A DNA stretch of 64,000 bases from Paracoccus tibetensis (GTDB lineage: Bacteria > Pseudomonadota > Alphaproteobacteria > Rhodobacterales > Rhodobacteraceae): contig NZ_FMVT01000007.1 of the NCBI RefSeq assembly GCF_900102505.1, positions 62,001-126,000 of the forward strand. The letters are read 5' to 3'. The notes beneath the pieces were generated by a model. It was not told the origin of the DNA and did not search any database. It worked only from the letters and a program-made list of their open reading frames with translations. Below are positions 37,119 through 46,742 of the stretch, in pieces. The position numbers were made by a program, and so were the translations under genes. Position 1 is the first letter of the stretch. Each line of letters starts with the position of its first letter.

Positions 37119-38863
37119 CAGTGGCTGTCCTTCCCGACCGCGTTGCCCCGGCAACCTTTCAGGAAGTCCATGTCCGCCCCGGTATCGGCGCCCATCACAT
37201 GCTGCTGGTGCAGCCAGGCGTAGCCGCTGGTCGGCTGGTCGGGCAGCGGGCGCCAGGCGGCCAGCCGCGCGGCCAGCTCGTCGGCGGGGATGTCCAGATG
37301 CAGGCGCCGGTTCGGCACGTCCAGTTCGATCATGTCGCCGTTCCGCACCACGGCCAGAGGCCCCCCGGCCGCCGCCTCGGGCGAGGTGTGCAGCACGACC
37401 GTCCCGTAAGCCGTCCCCGACATGCGCGCGTCCGAGATCCGCACCATGTCGGTCACGCCCTTGCGCAGCACCTTGGGCGGCAGGCCCATGTTGCCGACCT
37501 CGGCCATGCCCGGATAGCCCTTCGGCCCGCAGTTCTTCAGCACCATCACGCAGGTCTCGTCGATGTCGAGATCCTCGTCGTTGATCTTGGCCTTGTAGTC
37601 GTCGATGTCCTCGAAGACGACCGCCCGGCCGCGATGCGTCAGCAGATGCGCACTGGCGGCCGAGGGTTTCAGCACCGCGCCGTTCGGCGCAAGGTTGCCC
37701 TTGACCACGGCGATCCCCCCCTGCGGGGTCAGCGGATTCTCGACCGGCCGGATGACGTCCTCGTTCCAGTTGACGACGTCGCGCACCTCTTCCCAGATCG
37801 TCTGGCCGCTGACGGTCAGCGCGTCCATGTGCAGCTGCCCCGCCTCGCCGAGCCGCTTGATGACGACGGGCAGGCCGCCGGCATAGAAGAACTCCTCCAT
37901 CAGGTACTGACCCGAGGGCATCAGGTTCACGATGGTCGCGACGTCCCGCCCGCAGCGGTCCCAATCGTCCAGCGTCAGGTCGATCCCCACGCGCCCCGCC
38001 ATCGCCAGCATATGCACGACCGCGTTGGTGGACCCGCCGATGGCGCCGTTCACGCGGATCGCGTTCTCGAAGGCCTGCTTGGTCATGATGTCCGAGGGCT
38101 TCAGGTCGTCCTTGACCATCTGCACGATCCGCCGCCCTGACATCTGCGCCATCACGCGGCGGCGGCTGTCCACTGCCGGGATCGCGGCATTGCCCGACAG
38201 CGCCATGCCAAGCGCCTCGGCCATCGAGGCCATGGTGCTGGCCGTGCCCATCGTATTGCAGGTGCCGCTGGAGCGGGACATGGAAGCCTCGGCTTCGAGG
38301 AACTCGTCCTGCGTCATCAGCCCGGCCTTCACGGCCTCGGAGAACTTCCACAGATGCGTGCCCGAGCCGACCCGCTCGCCGCGGAAATAGCCGTTCAGCA
38401 TCGGCCCCCCGGTCACGACGATCGAGGGGATGTCGCAGGATGCGGCCGCCATCATCAGCGAGGGCGTGGTCTTGTCGCAGCCGACCATCAGCACCGCGCC
38501 GTCCATCGGCTGGCCGCGGATCGTCTCCTCGATGGCCAGCGCCGCGAGGTTGCGGAACATCATCGCGCTCGGGCGGAAGGTGTTCTCGCTGGCGGAAAAG
38601 ACCGGCACCTCGACCGGGAAGCCTCCGGCCTCCCAGATGCCCGCCTTCACCTTCTCGGCCAGTTCGCGCAAATGGCCGTTGCAGGGGGTGAGGTCCGACC
38701 AGGTGTTGAGGATGCCGATGATCGGGCGCCCGTCGAACAGGTCATGGGGGTAGCCCTGGTTCTTCAGCCAGCCGCGGTGATAGATCGTGTCGCGCGACGT
38801 GCCGCCATACCATTCCTGGGATCGCAGCTTCCGGGGCCAGGGGGCGGGGGTGAATGTCATCAT
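37118..38863 (-). CDS. L-arabinonate dehydratase (IlvD/Edd family)
   Basis: Iron-sulfur sugar-acid dehydratase of 581 aa. Near-identity in memory to the Rhizobium L-arabinonate dehydratase is seen at the start (WPRKLRSQEWYGGTSRD) and end (FLKGCRGNAVGKDSH). Cluster ligands are in NTWSDLTPCNGHL, LMVGCDKTTPS and SSGTCNTMGTAST. The rhizobial enzyme also dehydrates D-galactonate and D-fuconate, so one enzyme can serve both sugars here. Product is 2-keto-3-deoxy-arabonate or -galactonate. The first of two adjacent ATGs is used. It follows gguC by four bases. Confidence 0.92.
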   Translation of the reverse strand: MMTFTPAPWPRKLRSQEWYGGTSRDTIYHRGWLKNQGYPHDLFDGRPIIGILNTWSDLTPCNGHLRELAEKVKAGIWEAGGFPVEVPVFSASENTFRPSAMMFRNLAALAIEETIRGQPMDGAVLMVGCDKTTPSLMMAAASCDIPSIVVTGGPMLNGYFRGERVGSGTHLWKFSEAVKAGLMTQDEFLEAEASMSRSSGTCNTMGTASTMASMAEALGMALSGNAAIPAVDSRRRVMAQMSGRRIVQMVKDDLKPSDIMTKQAFENAIRVNGAIGGSTNAVVHMLAMAGRVGIDLTLDDWDRCGRDVATIVNLMPSGQYLMEEFFYAGGLPVVIKRLGEAGQLHMDALTVSGQTIWEEVRDVVNWNEDVIRPVENPLTPQGGIAVVKGNLAPNGAVLKPSAASAHLLTHRGRAVVFEDIDDYKAKINDEDLDIDETCVMVLKNCGPKGYPGMAEVGNMGLPPKVLRKGVTDMVRISDARMSGTAYGTVVLHTSPEAAAGGPLAVVRNGDMIELDVPNRRLHLDIPADELAARLAAWRPLPDQPTSGYAWLHQQHVMGADTGADMDFLKGCRGNAVGKDSH

Positions 38864-38867
38864 CGCC

Positions 38868-39857
38868 TCACAGGGCCAGGACGGGCACGGGCGCGGGATC
38901 CGCAGCCTCGACCGTCAGCGGGTTGGTCAGCGGCAAGCCGAAATCCGGGCAGACGATGCGGAACCGGTCGCCCGCCTCGGTGCTGATCCCGTCCGCGAAG
39001 CTGAGGGTCGCGGTGCCGAAGAAATGGACGTGCACATCGCCGGGGCGGCGGAAGAGGCCGTACTTGAAATGGTGATGCTCCAGATTCGCCAGCGTGTGGG
39101 ACATGTTCGCCTCGCCCGACAGGAACGGCTTTTCCCAGATCGTCTTGCCGTCGCGGATGAGGCTGCTGGTGCCCTCGACGTTCTGTGGCAGATCGCCGAC
39201 CAGCATCTCGGGGCCGTAGCTGGCGGGACGCAGCTTGGAATGGGCGAGCCACAGGTAATTCCCGCGCTCGGTCACATGATCCGAGAATTCGTTGGCCAGC
39301 GCAAAGCCAAGCCGAACCGGGCGCCCGTCGGGGGCCACGATGTAGAGCCCCGCGATCTCGGGCTCCTCGCCCGCATCCAGCGCGAAACCAGGCGAGGCCA
39401 GCGGCTGGCCCGGCGCCACGGCATTGTAGCCGTTGCCCTTCCAGAACCATTCCGGCTGCGCCCCGATCCGACCGGCCTCGGGCTTGCCGCCCTCCAGACC
39501 CATGCGGAACATCTTCATGCTGTCGGTCAGCTCGCCCGCATCCATGCTGGCATGCATCTTGTCACGCGCCGAGGCGCTGCCCAGATGCGTCAGGCCCGTC
39601 CCGGTCAGGTGCAGATGCGCCGGGTCCTCGTGATCCAGCGGCAGCAGCAGCCGCCCCTCGTCCAGCGCGGCGGCCAGATCGACCGAGATCCCGGCGCCGC
39701 GCGTCTTCACCTCGGCCTCGAGACCCCGTCCCGCCGCCAGCGCGGCCAGCGCCAATTGGCGGGTGGTCTCCACGCCGGGGACCAGATGCGCCTGATCGTC
39801 CATCCGGGCGGCGACGGCGCGGCGGCCGTCCTTCAGCGTCAGTTGCGACAACCACAT
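38868..39857 (-). CDS. gguC: GguC, FAH-fold AraD1-type protein
   Basis: A 329-aa protein with a fumarylacetoacetate-hydrolase-like fold, the GguC/AraD1 family found beside chvE-gguAB. Metal-site residues are in AGEEPEIAGLYIV (Glu pair) and ALANEFSDHVTE, and HFFGTATLSFADG lies near the C-terminus. Family members are proposed L-2-keto-3-deoxyarabonate dehydratases yielding 2-oxoglutarate semialdehyde. The gene ends the four-gene chvE-gguABC block and precedes the arabinonate dehydratase, which supports that role. No semialdehyde dehydrogenase specific to the route lies in the operon. Confidence 0.88.
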   Translation of the reverse strand: MWLSQLTLKDGRRAVAARMDDQAHLVPGVETTRQLALAALAAGRGLEAEVKTRGAGISVDLAAALDEGRLLLPLDHEDPAHLHLTGTGLTHLGSASARDKMHASMDAGELTDSMKMFRMGLEGGKPEAGRIGAQPEWFWKGNGYNAVAPGQPLASPGFALDAGEEPEIAGLYIVAPDGRPVRLGFALANEFSDHVTERGNYLWLAHSKLRPASYGPEMLVGDLPQNVEGTSSLIRDGKTIWEKPFLSGEANMSHTLANLEHHHFKYGLFRRPGDVHVHFFGTATLSFADGISTEAGDRFRIVCPDFGLPLTNPLTVEAADPAPVPVLAL

Positions 39858-39860
39858 GGC

Positions 39861-41048
39861 TCAGCCCTCACGGTTCTTGTTGTAGACATCGAAGAAGACG
39901 GCAGCCAGCAGCACCAGCCCCTTGATGACCTGTTGGTAATCGATGCCGATCCCCATGATCGACATGCCGTTGTTCATCACGCCCATGATGAAGGCGCCCA
40001 CGACCGCGCCGACGATCTTGCCGACGCCCCCGGACATCGAGGCGCCCCCGATGAAGACCGCCGCGATCACGTCCAGCTCGACCGCGAAGCCCGCGCGGGG
40101 GGTGGCGGTGTTGAGGCGGGCGGCAAAGACCAGCCCCGCCAGCGCCGCCAGCAGCCCCATATTGACGAAGACGAGGAAGGTGAGCCGCTCGGTCCTGATG
40201 CCGCTGAGCTTTGCGGCCTTGGCGTTGCCGCCGGTGGCGTAGACGCGCCGGCCGATGGTGGTCCGCTCGGTCAGGAAGACGTAGATCACCGTCAGCACGA
40301 CCATGGACAGCAGCACGTTCGGCAAACCGCGGAACCACGCCAGCTTCCAGGTCACGAACAGAAGCGCGGCGGCGATGATGCCGTTGCGGATGAGGAACAG
40401 CGCGAAGGGCTCGTCCTCCATCCCGTAGCGCAGGTTGCGGGCGCGGGCGCGCAGCCCGATCCACAGGATCAGCAGCACCGACAAGACGCCCACCGCCAGC
40501 GCCAGGCCGTTCGGGCGGTCGAAACCGAAGGGGTCCGCGATGAAGCCGGTGGACAGCTGCTGGAAGTTCTGCGGGAACGGGCCAACCGACTGCCCGGCCA
40601 AGAGCCACAGCGACAGGCCTCGGAAGACCAGCATCCCCGCCAGCGTTACGATGAACGAGGGGATCTTCCAATAGGCGACGAAATAGCCCTGCACCGCGCC
40701 GATCGCCATGCCGGTGATGATGCAGACGACCATCGCCTGCCAGACTGGCATCCCCATCTGCACGATCATCACGGCGGCCAGCGCTCCGATGAAGCCCATG
40801 ACGGAGCCGACCGACAGGTCGATATGGCCCGACACGATCACCAGCAGCATGCCGAGCGCCATGATAATGATGTAGCTGTTCTGCAGGAACAGGTTGGTGA
40901 TGTTCACCGGGCGCAGCAGCACGCCGCCGGTGACAATCTGGAAGAAGGCCATGATCGCGATCAGCGCGAAGAGAAGCCCGTATTCGCGGATGTGCCGCGC
41001 CACATATTCGCCCAGACCCGTGCGGGGCGCGCTTTCGGTGCGTTCCAC
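39861..41048 (-). CDS. gguB: Multiple-sugar ABC transporter permease (GguB/XylH type)
   Basis: Inner-membrane permease of 395 aa, longer than RbsC types because of an internal extension between helices (GPFPQNFQQLSTGFIADPFG), as in XylH and GguB. The conserved segment VSGHIDLSVGSVMGFIGALA is near residue 75. It acts with GguA and ChvE to import arabinose, galactose, xylose, glucose or fucose in relatives. It lies nine bases after gguA and three bases before gguC. Confidence 0.92.
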   Translation of the reverse strand: MERTESAPRTGLGEYVARHIREYGLLFALIAIMAFFQIVTGGVLLRPVNITNLFLQNSYIIIMALGMLLVIVSGHIDLSVGSVMGFIGALAAVMIVQMGMPVWQAMVVCIITGMAIGAVQGYFVAYWKIPSFIVTLAGMLVFRGLSLWLLAGQSVGPFPQNFQQLSTGFIADPFGFDRPNGLALAVGVLSVLLILWIGLRARARNLRYGMEDEPFALFLIRNGIIAAALLFVTWKLAWFRGLPNVLLSMVVLTVIYVFLTERTTIGRRVYATGGNAKAAKLSGIRTERLTFLVFVNMGLLAALAGLVFAARLNTATPRAGFAVELDVIAAVFIGGASMSGGVGKIVGAVVGAFIMGVMNNGMSIMGIGIDYQQVIKGLVLLAAVFFDVYNKNREG

Positions 41049-41057
41049 GCTGTCCTC

Positions 41058-42572
41058 CTATTCCCTGACGATCAGCGACATGATCGCTTCCTGGCTGGCC
41101 TCTTCGGCCGTCAGCTCGCCCACGAAGCCGCCCTGGTTCATCACGTAGATCCGGTCGCACATGCCCAAGAGCTCGGGCATTTCGGACGAGATCATGACGA
41201 CGGCGCGGCCCTCGCGGCTCAGATCGTTGATGATGTTGTAAATTTCGTATTTCGCGCCCACGTCGATTCCGCGCGTCGGCTCGTCCAGCACCAGAACGTC
41301 CGGCGCGGTGAAGAGCCATTTCGCCAGCACGACCTTCTGCTGGTTGCCGCCCGAGAGGTTCATCACTTTCTGGAAGACCGAGGGCGTCCTGATCCGCAGC
41401 GCGCTGCGGTACTTCTCGGCCACCTCGGTCTCGCGGCTCTCATCCACGACGCCGCGGCGCGAGACGCCGTCGAGGTTGGCCAGGATCGTGTTTCGCCGGA
41501 TCGTCTGCTCGAGGATAAGCCCAAGCGTCTTGCGGTCCTCGGTGACATAGGCCAGCCCGGCCTTGATCGCGCGGTCCACGGTGGAAACGTCCACCTCCTG
41601 CCCGCGCACGAAGGCCTGGCCGCTGATGTTGCGGCCATAACTACGGCCGAAGACGCTCATCGCCAGTTCCGTGCGGCCCGCGCCCATGAGGCCGGCGATG
41701 CCGACGACCTCGCCCGCGCGCACGGTCAGGGACACGTCGCGGATCATCTGCCGCTCGCGCTGCTCGGGATGCCAGACGTTCCAGTTCCTCAGCTCGAAGA
41801 CCACCTCGCCCGCGCGCCGCTCGCGCTCGGGGTAGCGGTGGGCCATGTCGCGGCCGACCATGTCGCGGACGATCTTGTCCTCGGTCAGGCCCTTTGCGTC
41901 CAGCGTCGAGATCGTGGCACCGTCCCGGATCACCGTCACGCGGTCCGCCACCCGGCGCACCTCGTTCAGCTTGTGGCTGATGATGATGCTGGTGACCCCC
42001 TGCCCTTTCAGCTCCAGCAGCAGGTCCAGCAGCGCCTGGCTGTCGCTTTCCGACAGGGCGGCGGTCGGCTCATCGAGGATCAGCAGCCGCACGTTGCGCG
42101 ACAGGGCCTTGGCGATTTCCACGAGCTGCTGCTTGCCGACGCCCAGCTTGCCGACGATGGTGCCGGGCGCCTCGCGCAGGCCGACCTTGGCCAGCAGCGC
42201 CTCGGTCTGGCGGAAGGTCTCGGGCCAGTCGATGACCCCGCCCCTGGCGCGCTCGTTGCCCAGAAAAATGTTCTCGGCGATGGTCAGAAGCGGGATCAGC
42301 GCCAGCTCCTGGTGGATGATGATGATGCCCTTCGCCTCGCTGTCGCGAATGTCGCGGAAGTTCACCACCTCGCCGTCATAGGTGATTTGTCCGTCGTAGC
42401 TGCCGATCGGGTAGACGCCCGACAGCACCTTCATCAGCGTGGACTTGCCCGCCCCGTTCTCGCCGCAGATCGCGTGGATCTCGCCGGGGGCGACGTCGAT
42501 GCTGACATTGTCCAGGGCCTTCACGCCGGGGAAGGTCTTGGAGATGCTCTGCATCTGAAGAAGGGCACTCAT
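41058..42572 (-). CDS. gguA: Multiple-sugar ABC transporter ATPase (GguA type)
   Basis: Tandem ABC ATPase of 504 aa. The first domain has [16 protein letters not shown] and [15 protein letters not shown]; the second has the degenerate [32 protein letters not shown] and [19 protein letters not shown]. Start at 42572 is set by the conserved N-terminus [20 protein letters not shown]; upstream in-frame sequence is non-coding. It is separated from chvE by a stem-loop. It energises uptake with GguB. Confidence 0.93.
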   Translation of the reverse strand: MSALLQMQSISKTFPGVKALDNVSIDVAPGEIHAICGENGAGKSTLMKVLSGVYPIGSYDGQITYDGEVVNFRDIRDSEAKGIIIIHQELALIPLLTIAENIFLGNERARGGVIDWPETFRQTEALLAKVGLREAPGTIVGKLGVGKQQLVEIAKALSRNVRLLILDEPTAALSESDSQALLDLLLELKGQGVTSIIISHKLNEVRRVADRVTVIRDGATISTLDAKGLTEDKIVRDMVGRDMAHRYPERERRAGEVVFELRNWNVWHPEQRERQMIRDVSLTVRAGEVVGIAGLMGAGRTELAMSVFGRSYGRNISGQAFVRGQEVDVSTVDRAIKAGLAYVTEDRKTLGLILEQTIRRNTILANLDGVSRRGVVDESRETEVAEKYRSALRIRTPSVFQKVMNLSGGNQQKVVLAKWLFTAPDVLVLDEPTRGIDVGAKYEIYNIINDLSREGRAVVMISSEMPELLGMCDRIYVMNQGGFVGELTAEEASQEAIMSLIVRE

Positions 42573-42627
42573 CGGGTCGTTCCTTGCCGGGCCGCATCCC
42601 GTCAGGGGCGGCCGCAGGGCGAAATCA

Positions 42628-42661
42628 GGCCGCCCGGCCTCCATGCAGGAGGGGGGCGGCC
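42628..42661 (-). other. Intercistronic stem-loop between chvE and gguA
   Basis: GGCCGCCC (42628-42635) pairs with GGGCGGCC (42654-42661), with an inner CTCC/GGAG stem and ATGCA loop. It starts eight bases after the chvE stop on the minus strand. Without a T-run it is more likely a 3' stabiliser of the chvE message than a full terminator. Confidence 0.55.
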
Positions 42662-42668
42662 CGCGCTG

Positions 42669-43721
42669 TTACTGAAGCTGCTCGGCGGTGTAGTAGCCGC
42701 TGTCCACCAGGATTTCCTGGTAGTTCGAGGCATCGACCGGCACAGGCTCGAGCAGGTAGGACGGGACCACCTTGACGCCGTTGTCATAGGTCTCGGTGTC
42801 GTTGATCTCGGGCTCGCCGCCCTTCAGCATCGCGTCCACCATGCCAACCGTGACGCGGGCCAATTCGCGCGTGTCCTTGAAGATGGTCGAATACTGCTCG
42901 CCCGCCTGGATGGACTTGACCGACTGCACCTCGGCGTCCTGGCCGGTCACGATCGGCATCTCCAGATCGCCCGAGCCGTAGCCGACGCCCTTCAGCGACG
43001 ACAGGATGCCGATGGACAGCCCGTCATAGGGCGAGAGGACCCCGTGGACGACCTCTTGCGTGTAGTTCGCCGACAGAAGGTTATCCATCCGCGCCTGCGC
43101 GGCCGAGCCGTCCCACCTGAGCGTGCCGACCGTCTCCATCCCCTGCTGGCCCGAGGGGATCACGATCCGCCCCTCGTCGATCAGCGGCTGCAGGATGGAC
43201 ATGGCGCCGTCATAGAAGAAATAGGCGTTGTTGTCGTCCGGGCTGCCGCCGAACAGCTCGACATGCCAGGGGTTCACGTCGCCGAAGCGCTCCTCGAGGC
43301 CCTGCACCAGGCTGTTGGCCTGCTGCACGCCCACCTGGAAGTTGTCGAAGGTTGCGTAGTAGTCGACATCCGGCGTGTCGCGGATCAGCCGGTCATAGGC
43401 GATCACGCGGATGTCGGATGCGGCGGCGTTGGCCAGCGCGTTCGACAGCGTGGTGCCGTCGATGGCGGCGATCACCAGCACGTCCACGCCCTGCGTGATC
43501 ATGTTCTCGACCTGCGCCAGCTGGTTCGGGATGTCGTCCTCAGCGTATTGCAGGTTGGTTTCGTAGCCCGCGGCCTCGAACTGCTCGACCATGTTGGCCC
43601 CGTCCGCGATCCAGCGGGCCGAGGATTGCGTCGGCATCGAGATGCCGATGGTCTGGGCCGAGGCCGCGACGGCCAGCCACGAGATGCCGAACGCCAGCGC
43701 GGCGGTCTTGATCGAAGTCAT
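42669..43721 (-). CDS. chvE: ChvE-type multiple-sugar-binding protein
   Basis: Periplasmic binding protein of 350 aa with signal peptide ending AVAASAQ and mature start [20 protein letters not shown]. The sequences [20 protein letters not shown] and [20 protein letters not shown] are typical of ChvE/XylF. In Agrobacterium and Azospirillum ChvE/SbpA binds arabinose, galactose, xylose and glucose and can also signal to chemoreceptors. The ATG at 43721 follows GGGGAGGACGAC. It is the first gene of the 12-gene operon and is divergent from gbpR. Confidence 0.93.
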   Translation of the reverse strand: MTSIKTAALAFGISWLAVAASAQTIGISMPTQSSARWIADGANMVEQFEAAGYETNLQYAEDDIPNQLAQVENMITQGVDVLVIAAIDGTTLSNALANAAASDIRVIAYDRLIRDTPDVDYYATFDNFQVGVQQANSLVQGLEERFGDVNPWHVELFGGSPDDNNAYFFYDGAMSILQPLIDEGRIVIPSGQQGMETVGTLRWDGSAAQARMDNLLSANYTQEVVHGVLSPYDGLSIGILSSLKGVGYGSGDLEMPIVTGQDAEVQSVKSIQAGEQYSTIFKDTRELARVTVGMVDAMLKGGEPEINDTETYDNGVKVVPSYLLEPVPVDASNYQEILVDSGYYTAEQLQ

Positions 43722-43833
43722 GTCGTCCTCCCCTGCGGCGCCCCCTCCGGCGCCTTCTTGTGACAAAAGTTGTAGCGCGCCCAGCACATGATCGTAAAAT
43801 GACATTACGGCCCGACCTCATACCGGAAATGAT
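43722..43833. promoter_or_regulatory. Divergent gbpR-chvE control region
   Basis: This 112-bp region carries TTGTGACAAAAGTTGTA and two loose dyads: ATG-N12-CAT (43788-43805) and CATA-N10-TATG (43819-43836), the latter overlapping the gbpR start. LysR regulators bind dyads of this spacing, and gbpR controls the divergent chvE gene in relatives. I cannot place -35/-10 boxes with confidence. Confidence 0.4.
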
Positions 43834-44775
43834 ATGTCCGAATCCCTCGCCCGCCTGCAGCTGAAACCCGCGCAGCTTCGCCTGATCCTGCGGATCGCCG
43901 AAACGGGCCGCCTTCAGCAGGCCGCCAGCGCCTGCGGCATGACGCAGCCCGCCGCATCCCGGATGCTGGCCGAGACCGAGCGGCAGCTGGGCGCGCCCCT
44001 GTTCCTGCGCGCGCCCACGGGCATGGCCCCGACCGAGATCGGCACCGCCGTCATCCGCCGCGCCCGCACCATCCTGCGCGAGATGGGCAACATGGCCGCC
44101 GACGTGACCGCCCTGCGCGGCGGCCATGCGGGCGCGGTGCATGTCGGCGCCGTGACCGGCCCGGCGGTCGGTTATCTCGTGCCCGCCATCCGCGAGATCA
44201 AGCACGAGATGCCAGAAGCCGACATCACCGTCGACGTCATGCCCTCGCGCGATCTCCTTCAGCACCTGACCGCGGGCGAGATGGACTTCGCGCTGGCCCG
44301 CATCCTGCCCGAGTTCGACAGCCGCGACTTCGAGATCCTGCCCATGCGCGACGAGAAGGTCGCCTTCTGCACCCGCGCCGGCCATCCCCTCGCCCGCGCG
44401 CCGATGGTCACCCTGACCGAGCTGGGGGAATACGAATGGATCATGCAGCAGCGCGGCGCCCCGATCCGCGAGGCGACGCTGGAGGCCTTTGCCTCGGTCG
44501 GCCTGCCCGAGCCGCGCAACATCGTCTCGTCTGCCTCCATTGTCTTCACCATGGCCTACCTGGCCGAAAGCAACGCCGTCGCCTCGGTCTCGGAAGAGGT
44601 GGGACTGCTGCTCCGCCGCGCCCCGGTCGGGGCGGGCTTCGCGCTGCTGGAGTGCCAGCGCGAGATCCGGGTCGCGCCCTACTTCCTTCTGAACCTGCGC
44701 CGCCGCCCGCTGTCGCAGCTCGCGCAGCGCGTGAGGGCGCGGGTGATCGAGAAGACCGGCCTCGCGCCCGCCTGA
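43834..44775 (+). CDS. gbpR: LysR-family regulator GbpR
   Basis: Transcription factor of 313 aa. The N-terminal helix-turn-helix is RIAETGRLQQAASACGMTQP with AASRMLAETERQLGAPLF, and a LysR substrate domain follows from about residue 95 (VHVGAVTGPAVGYLVPAI). Divergent placement from chvE is the arrangement of gbpR in Agrobacterium and Azospirillum, where it activates sugar uptake genes in response to arabinose, galactose or fucose. Two metabolic genes, dgoK and dgoA, follow in the same direction after 56 bp. Confidence 0.9.
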   Translation: MSESLARLQLKPAQLRLILRIAETGRLQQAASACGMTQPAASRMLAETERQLGAPLFLRAPTGMAPTEIGTAVIRRARTILREMGNMAADVTALRGGHAGAVHVGAVTGPAVGYLVPAIREIKHEMPEADITVDVMPSRDLLQHLTAGEMDFALARILPEFDSRDFEILPMRDEKVAFCTRAGHPLARAPMVTLTELGEYEWIMQQRGAPIREATLEAFASVGLPEPRNIVSSASIVFTMAYLAESNAVASVSEEVGLLLRRAPVGAGFALLECQREIRVAPYFLLNLRRRPLSQLAQRVRARVIEKTGLAPA

Positions 44776-44831
44776 TCCGCTTGCCGCGCCGGCCCCGCCC
44801 CGCTACCTCTGGCGCAAAGAGGAGTGACGCG

Positions 44832-45731
44832 ATGCAGCCAGCCTTCGCCGCCGTGGACTGGGGGACGACCAGCTTCCGGCTGTGGCTGCTGGACGCGGCG
44901 GGCGCCATCTGCGGCCAGAGCGCCGGCCCCGACGGCATGACCCCCTCGGCGGGCCGCTTTCCCGAGGTGCTGGCCCGCCACCTTGCCAGCGCCGGCGCCG
45001 CCGCCGACCTTCCCGTCCTCATCTGCGGGATGGCCGGCGCCCGGCAGGGCTGGATCGAGGCGCCTTACCTGCCCCTGCCGGCCCGGCTGGACCGCCTGCA
45101 CGAGGCGGCGATCCGCGTTCCGACCGAGGGCGACATCCGCATCCTACCCGGCCTCTGCCAGTCCGATCCCGCGGCCCCGAACGTGATGCGCGGCGAGGAG
45201 ACGCAGCTTCTGGGCCTGCCGCCGGCGAAGGGTCCGCGCCTCGTCTGCCTGCCCGGCACGCACAGCAAGTGGGTCTGGATGGACGGCCCCGCCGTCACCC
45301 GCTTCACCACCGTCATGACCGGCGAGCTTTACGCCGCTCTCTCGCAGCACACGGTCCTGCGCCACTCGGTCCCGGACGCTCCGCCGACGCCGCCCGACCA
45401 TCCGGCCTTCCTCGCCGCGCTGGACCTCGTCCTCGCCGCGCCTGCCGCCGTCCTGACGCGCCTCTTCGAGCTGCGCGCGGGGCAGCTTCTGGACCTTGCC
45501 GCGCCGCGGGACGGGGACGCGCATCTTTCCGGCCTGCTGATCGGCGCCGAGATCGGCGCGCTGTCCCCGCGGATCGACGCGCCCCTGCTGCTGGCCGGCA
45601 CCGGACCGCTGCTGGCGCTCTATGCCGCCGCGCTGACCCGCGCCGGCATCCCCTTCACCACGGCCGACGCGGCCGAGGCCAGCCGCCGCGGCCTCGCCCT
45701 CGCCGGCTCGCGCATCTGGAGCGACGCATGA
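44832..45731 (+). CDS. dgoK: 2-dehydro-3-deoxygalactonokinase
   Basis: Phosphorylates 2-keto-3-deoxygalactonate in the De Ley-Doudoroff pathway. The 299-aa protein has the family N-terminus [16 protein letters not shown], the catalytic-region segment [18 protein letters not shown], the [11 protein letters not shown] block and C-terminal [13 protein letters not shown]. The ATG at 44832 follows AGAGGAG; the open frame upstream reads through gbpR in another frame and is not real. It overlaps dgoA by four bases, so kinase and aldolase are made together. Confidence 0.93.
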   Translation: MQPAFAAVDWGTTSFRLWLLDAAGAICGQSAGPDGMTPSAGRFPEVLARHLASAGAAADLPVLICGMAGARQGWIEAPYLPLPARLDRLHEAAIRVPTEGDIRILPGLCQSDPAAPNVMRGEETQLLGLPPAKGPRLVCLPGTHSKWVWMDGPAVTRFTTVMTGELYAALSQHTVLRHSVPDAPPTPPDHPAFLAALDLVLAAPAAVLTRLFELRAGQLLDLAAPRDGDAHLSGLLIGAEIGALSPRIDAPLLLAGTGPLLALYAAALTRAGIPFTTADAAEASRRGLALAGSRIWSDA

Positions 45732-46357
45732 CCCCTTGGCCCCGCCTCAACCGCCCGCTGGTCGCGATCCTGCGCGGCATCACGCCGGACGAGGTCGCGC
45801 CCGTCGCCGCCGCCCTGATCGAGGCCGGCATCGAGGCGATCGAGGTGCCGCTGAACTCGCCCGACGCGCTCGACTCGATCGCGCGTCTCGCCCGCGACTT
45901 CGGTCGCGACGCGCTGGTCGGCGGCGGCACGATCCTGACCGTCGCCGAGGCCGAGGCCGTCCATGCCGCCGGCGGCCGGCTCTTCGTCAGCCCCAACATG
46001 CGCCCGCAGGTCATCGCGCGCGCCGCCAGCCTGGGCATGGTCACCATGCCGGGCGTGCTGACCCCGACCGAGGCGCTGGACGCGCTGGAGGCCGGCGCCT
46101 CGGCGCTGAAGGTCTTTCCGGCGAACGTGCTCGGCCCCGCCGGCATCGCCGGGATGCGCCCGATCCTCCCGGCCGGCACCGTCATCGGCGCGGTCGGCGG
46201 CGTCGATGCCGGCAACATGATGGACTACCTGCGCGCCGGCGCCGGCGCCTTCGGCCTCGGCACCGCGCTCTACCGCCCGGGACAGGGCGCGGCCGAGGTG
46301 CACCGGCAGGCGGGCCGCATCGTCGCGGCTCTCGACGCCGCCCTGGCCGGAGCCTAG
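45728..46357 (+). CDS. dgoA: 2-dehydro-3-deoxy-6-phosphogalactonate aldolase
   Basis: Class I aldolase of 209 aa cleaving 2-keto-3-deoxy-6-phosphogalactonate to pyruvate and glyceraldehyde 3-phosphate. Motifs: [13 protein letters not shown] near the start, [24 protein letters not shown], and the Schiff-base lysine in [12 protein letters not shown]. Short length and the IEVPLNSP motif point to DgoA rather than the glucose-type Eda. It completes the galactose route begun by the divergent operon. Confidence 0.93.
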   Translation: MTPWPRLNRPLVAILRGITPDEVAPVAAALIEAGIEAIEVPLNSPDALDSIARLARDFGRDALVGGGTILTVAEAEAVHAAGGRLFVSPNMRPQVIARAASLGMVTMPGVLTPTEALDALEAGASALKVFPANVLGPAGIAGMRPILPAGTVIGAVGGVDAGNMMDYLRAGAGAFGLGTALYRPGQGAAEVHRQAGRIVAALDAALAGA

Positions 46358-46458
46358 GCGCCCAGATCGCGATCAACGTGCGGCTGTGAGGCGCTCACCC
46401 GGGCGCTGCGTCCGCCAGCTCGGGCCGACATCCAAAGCGCGATCTGGTGGCCGCCGTT

Positions 46459-46668
46459 TCAGCCGGAATGCGAATCAGCTTCGGGCGCGATCTCGACGTC
46501 GATGTCGTCGTAGGTCAGCCCCCGCGCCTCGGGATGCGAATGCAGCAGCGCCGCCACGACGGCCAGCCGCATCGGCTCGATTCCAGCGTTCAGCGCGTCG
46601 TTGATGGTGTCGCTGTGCAGGACCACACCGTCCGCTCTGCGGATGGCGCGAAAGCGATAGACGGTCAT
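46459..46668 (-). CDS. Small protein of unknown function (69 aa)
   Basis: A 69-residue soluble protein opening MTVYRFRAIRRADGVVLHSD and ending with an acidic tail. It looks like a compact alpha/beta unit with an internal helix MRLAVVAALLHSHPEA. The ATG at 46668 lies five bases after GGAGG; the GTG two codons upstream overlaps that site and is unlikely. Family not recognised. Just upstream is an unusually AT-rich stretch with a repeat. Confidence 0.6.
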   Translation of the reverse strand: MTVYRFRAIRRADGVVLHSDTINDALNAGIEPMRLAVVAALLHSHPEARGLTYDDIDVEIAPEADSHSG

Positions 46669-46709
46669 GAGCACCTCCGAGAGTGGATACCGCCGGATTA
46701 GACCATACC

Positions 46710-46742
46710 AATAAGTTGACTGCTAGTGCTTTATAATAAGTT
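46710..46742. repeat. AT-rich patch with direct repeat AATAAGTT
   Basis: AATAAGTT occurs at 46710-46717 and 46735-46742, 25 bp apart, inside a 60-bp stretch far poorer in GC than the rest of the window. The second copy contains the stop codon of the next small gene. It lies upstream of the 69-aa gene and may hold its promoter, for which TATAAA-like sequence is present on the minus strand. Confidence 0.4.

Noticed and set aside
38787..43763. Very long open frame (about 1,650 codons) on the plus strand
   Set aside because: It is antisense to the gguC, gguB, gguA and chvE genes, is rich in His, Arg, Asp and Gly, and has no domain. In GC-rich DNA the strand opposite strongly biased genes often lacks stops.
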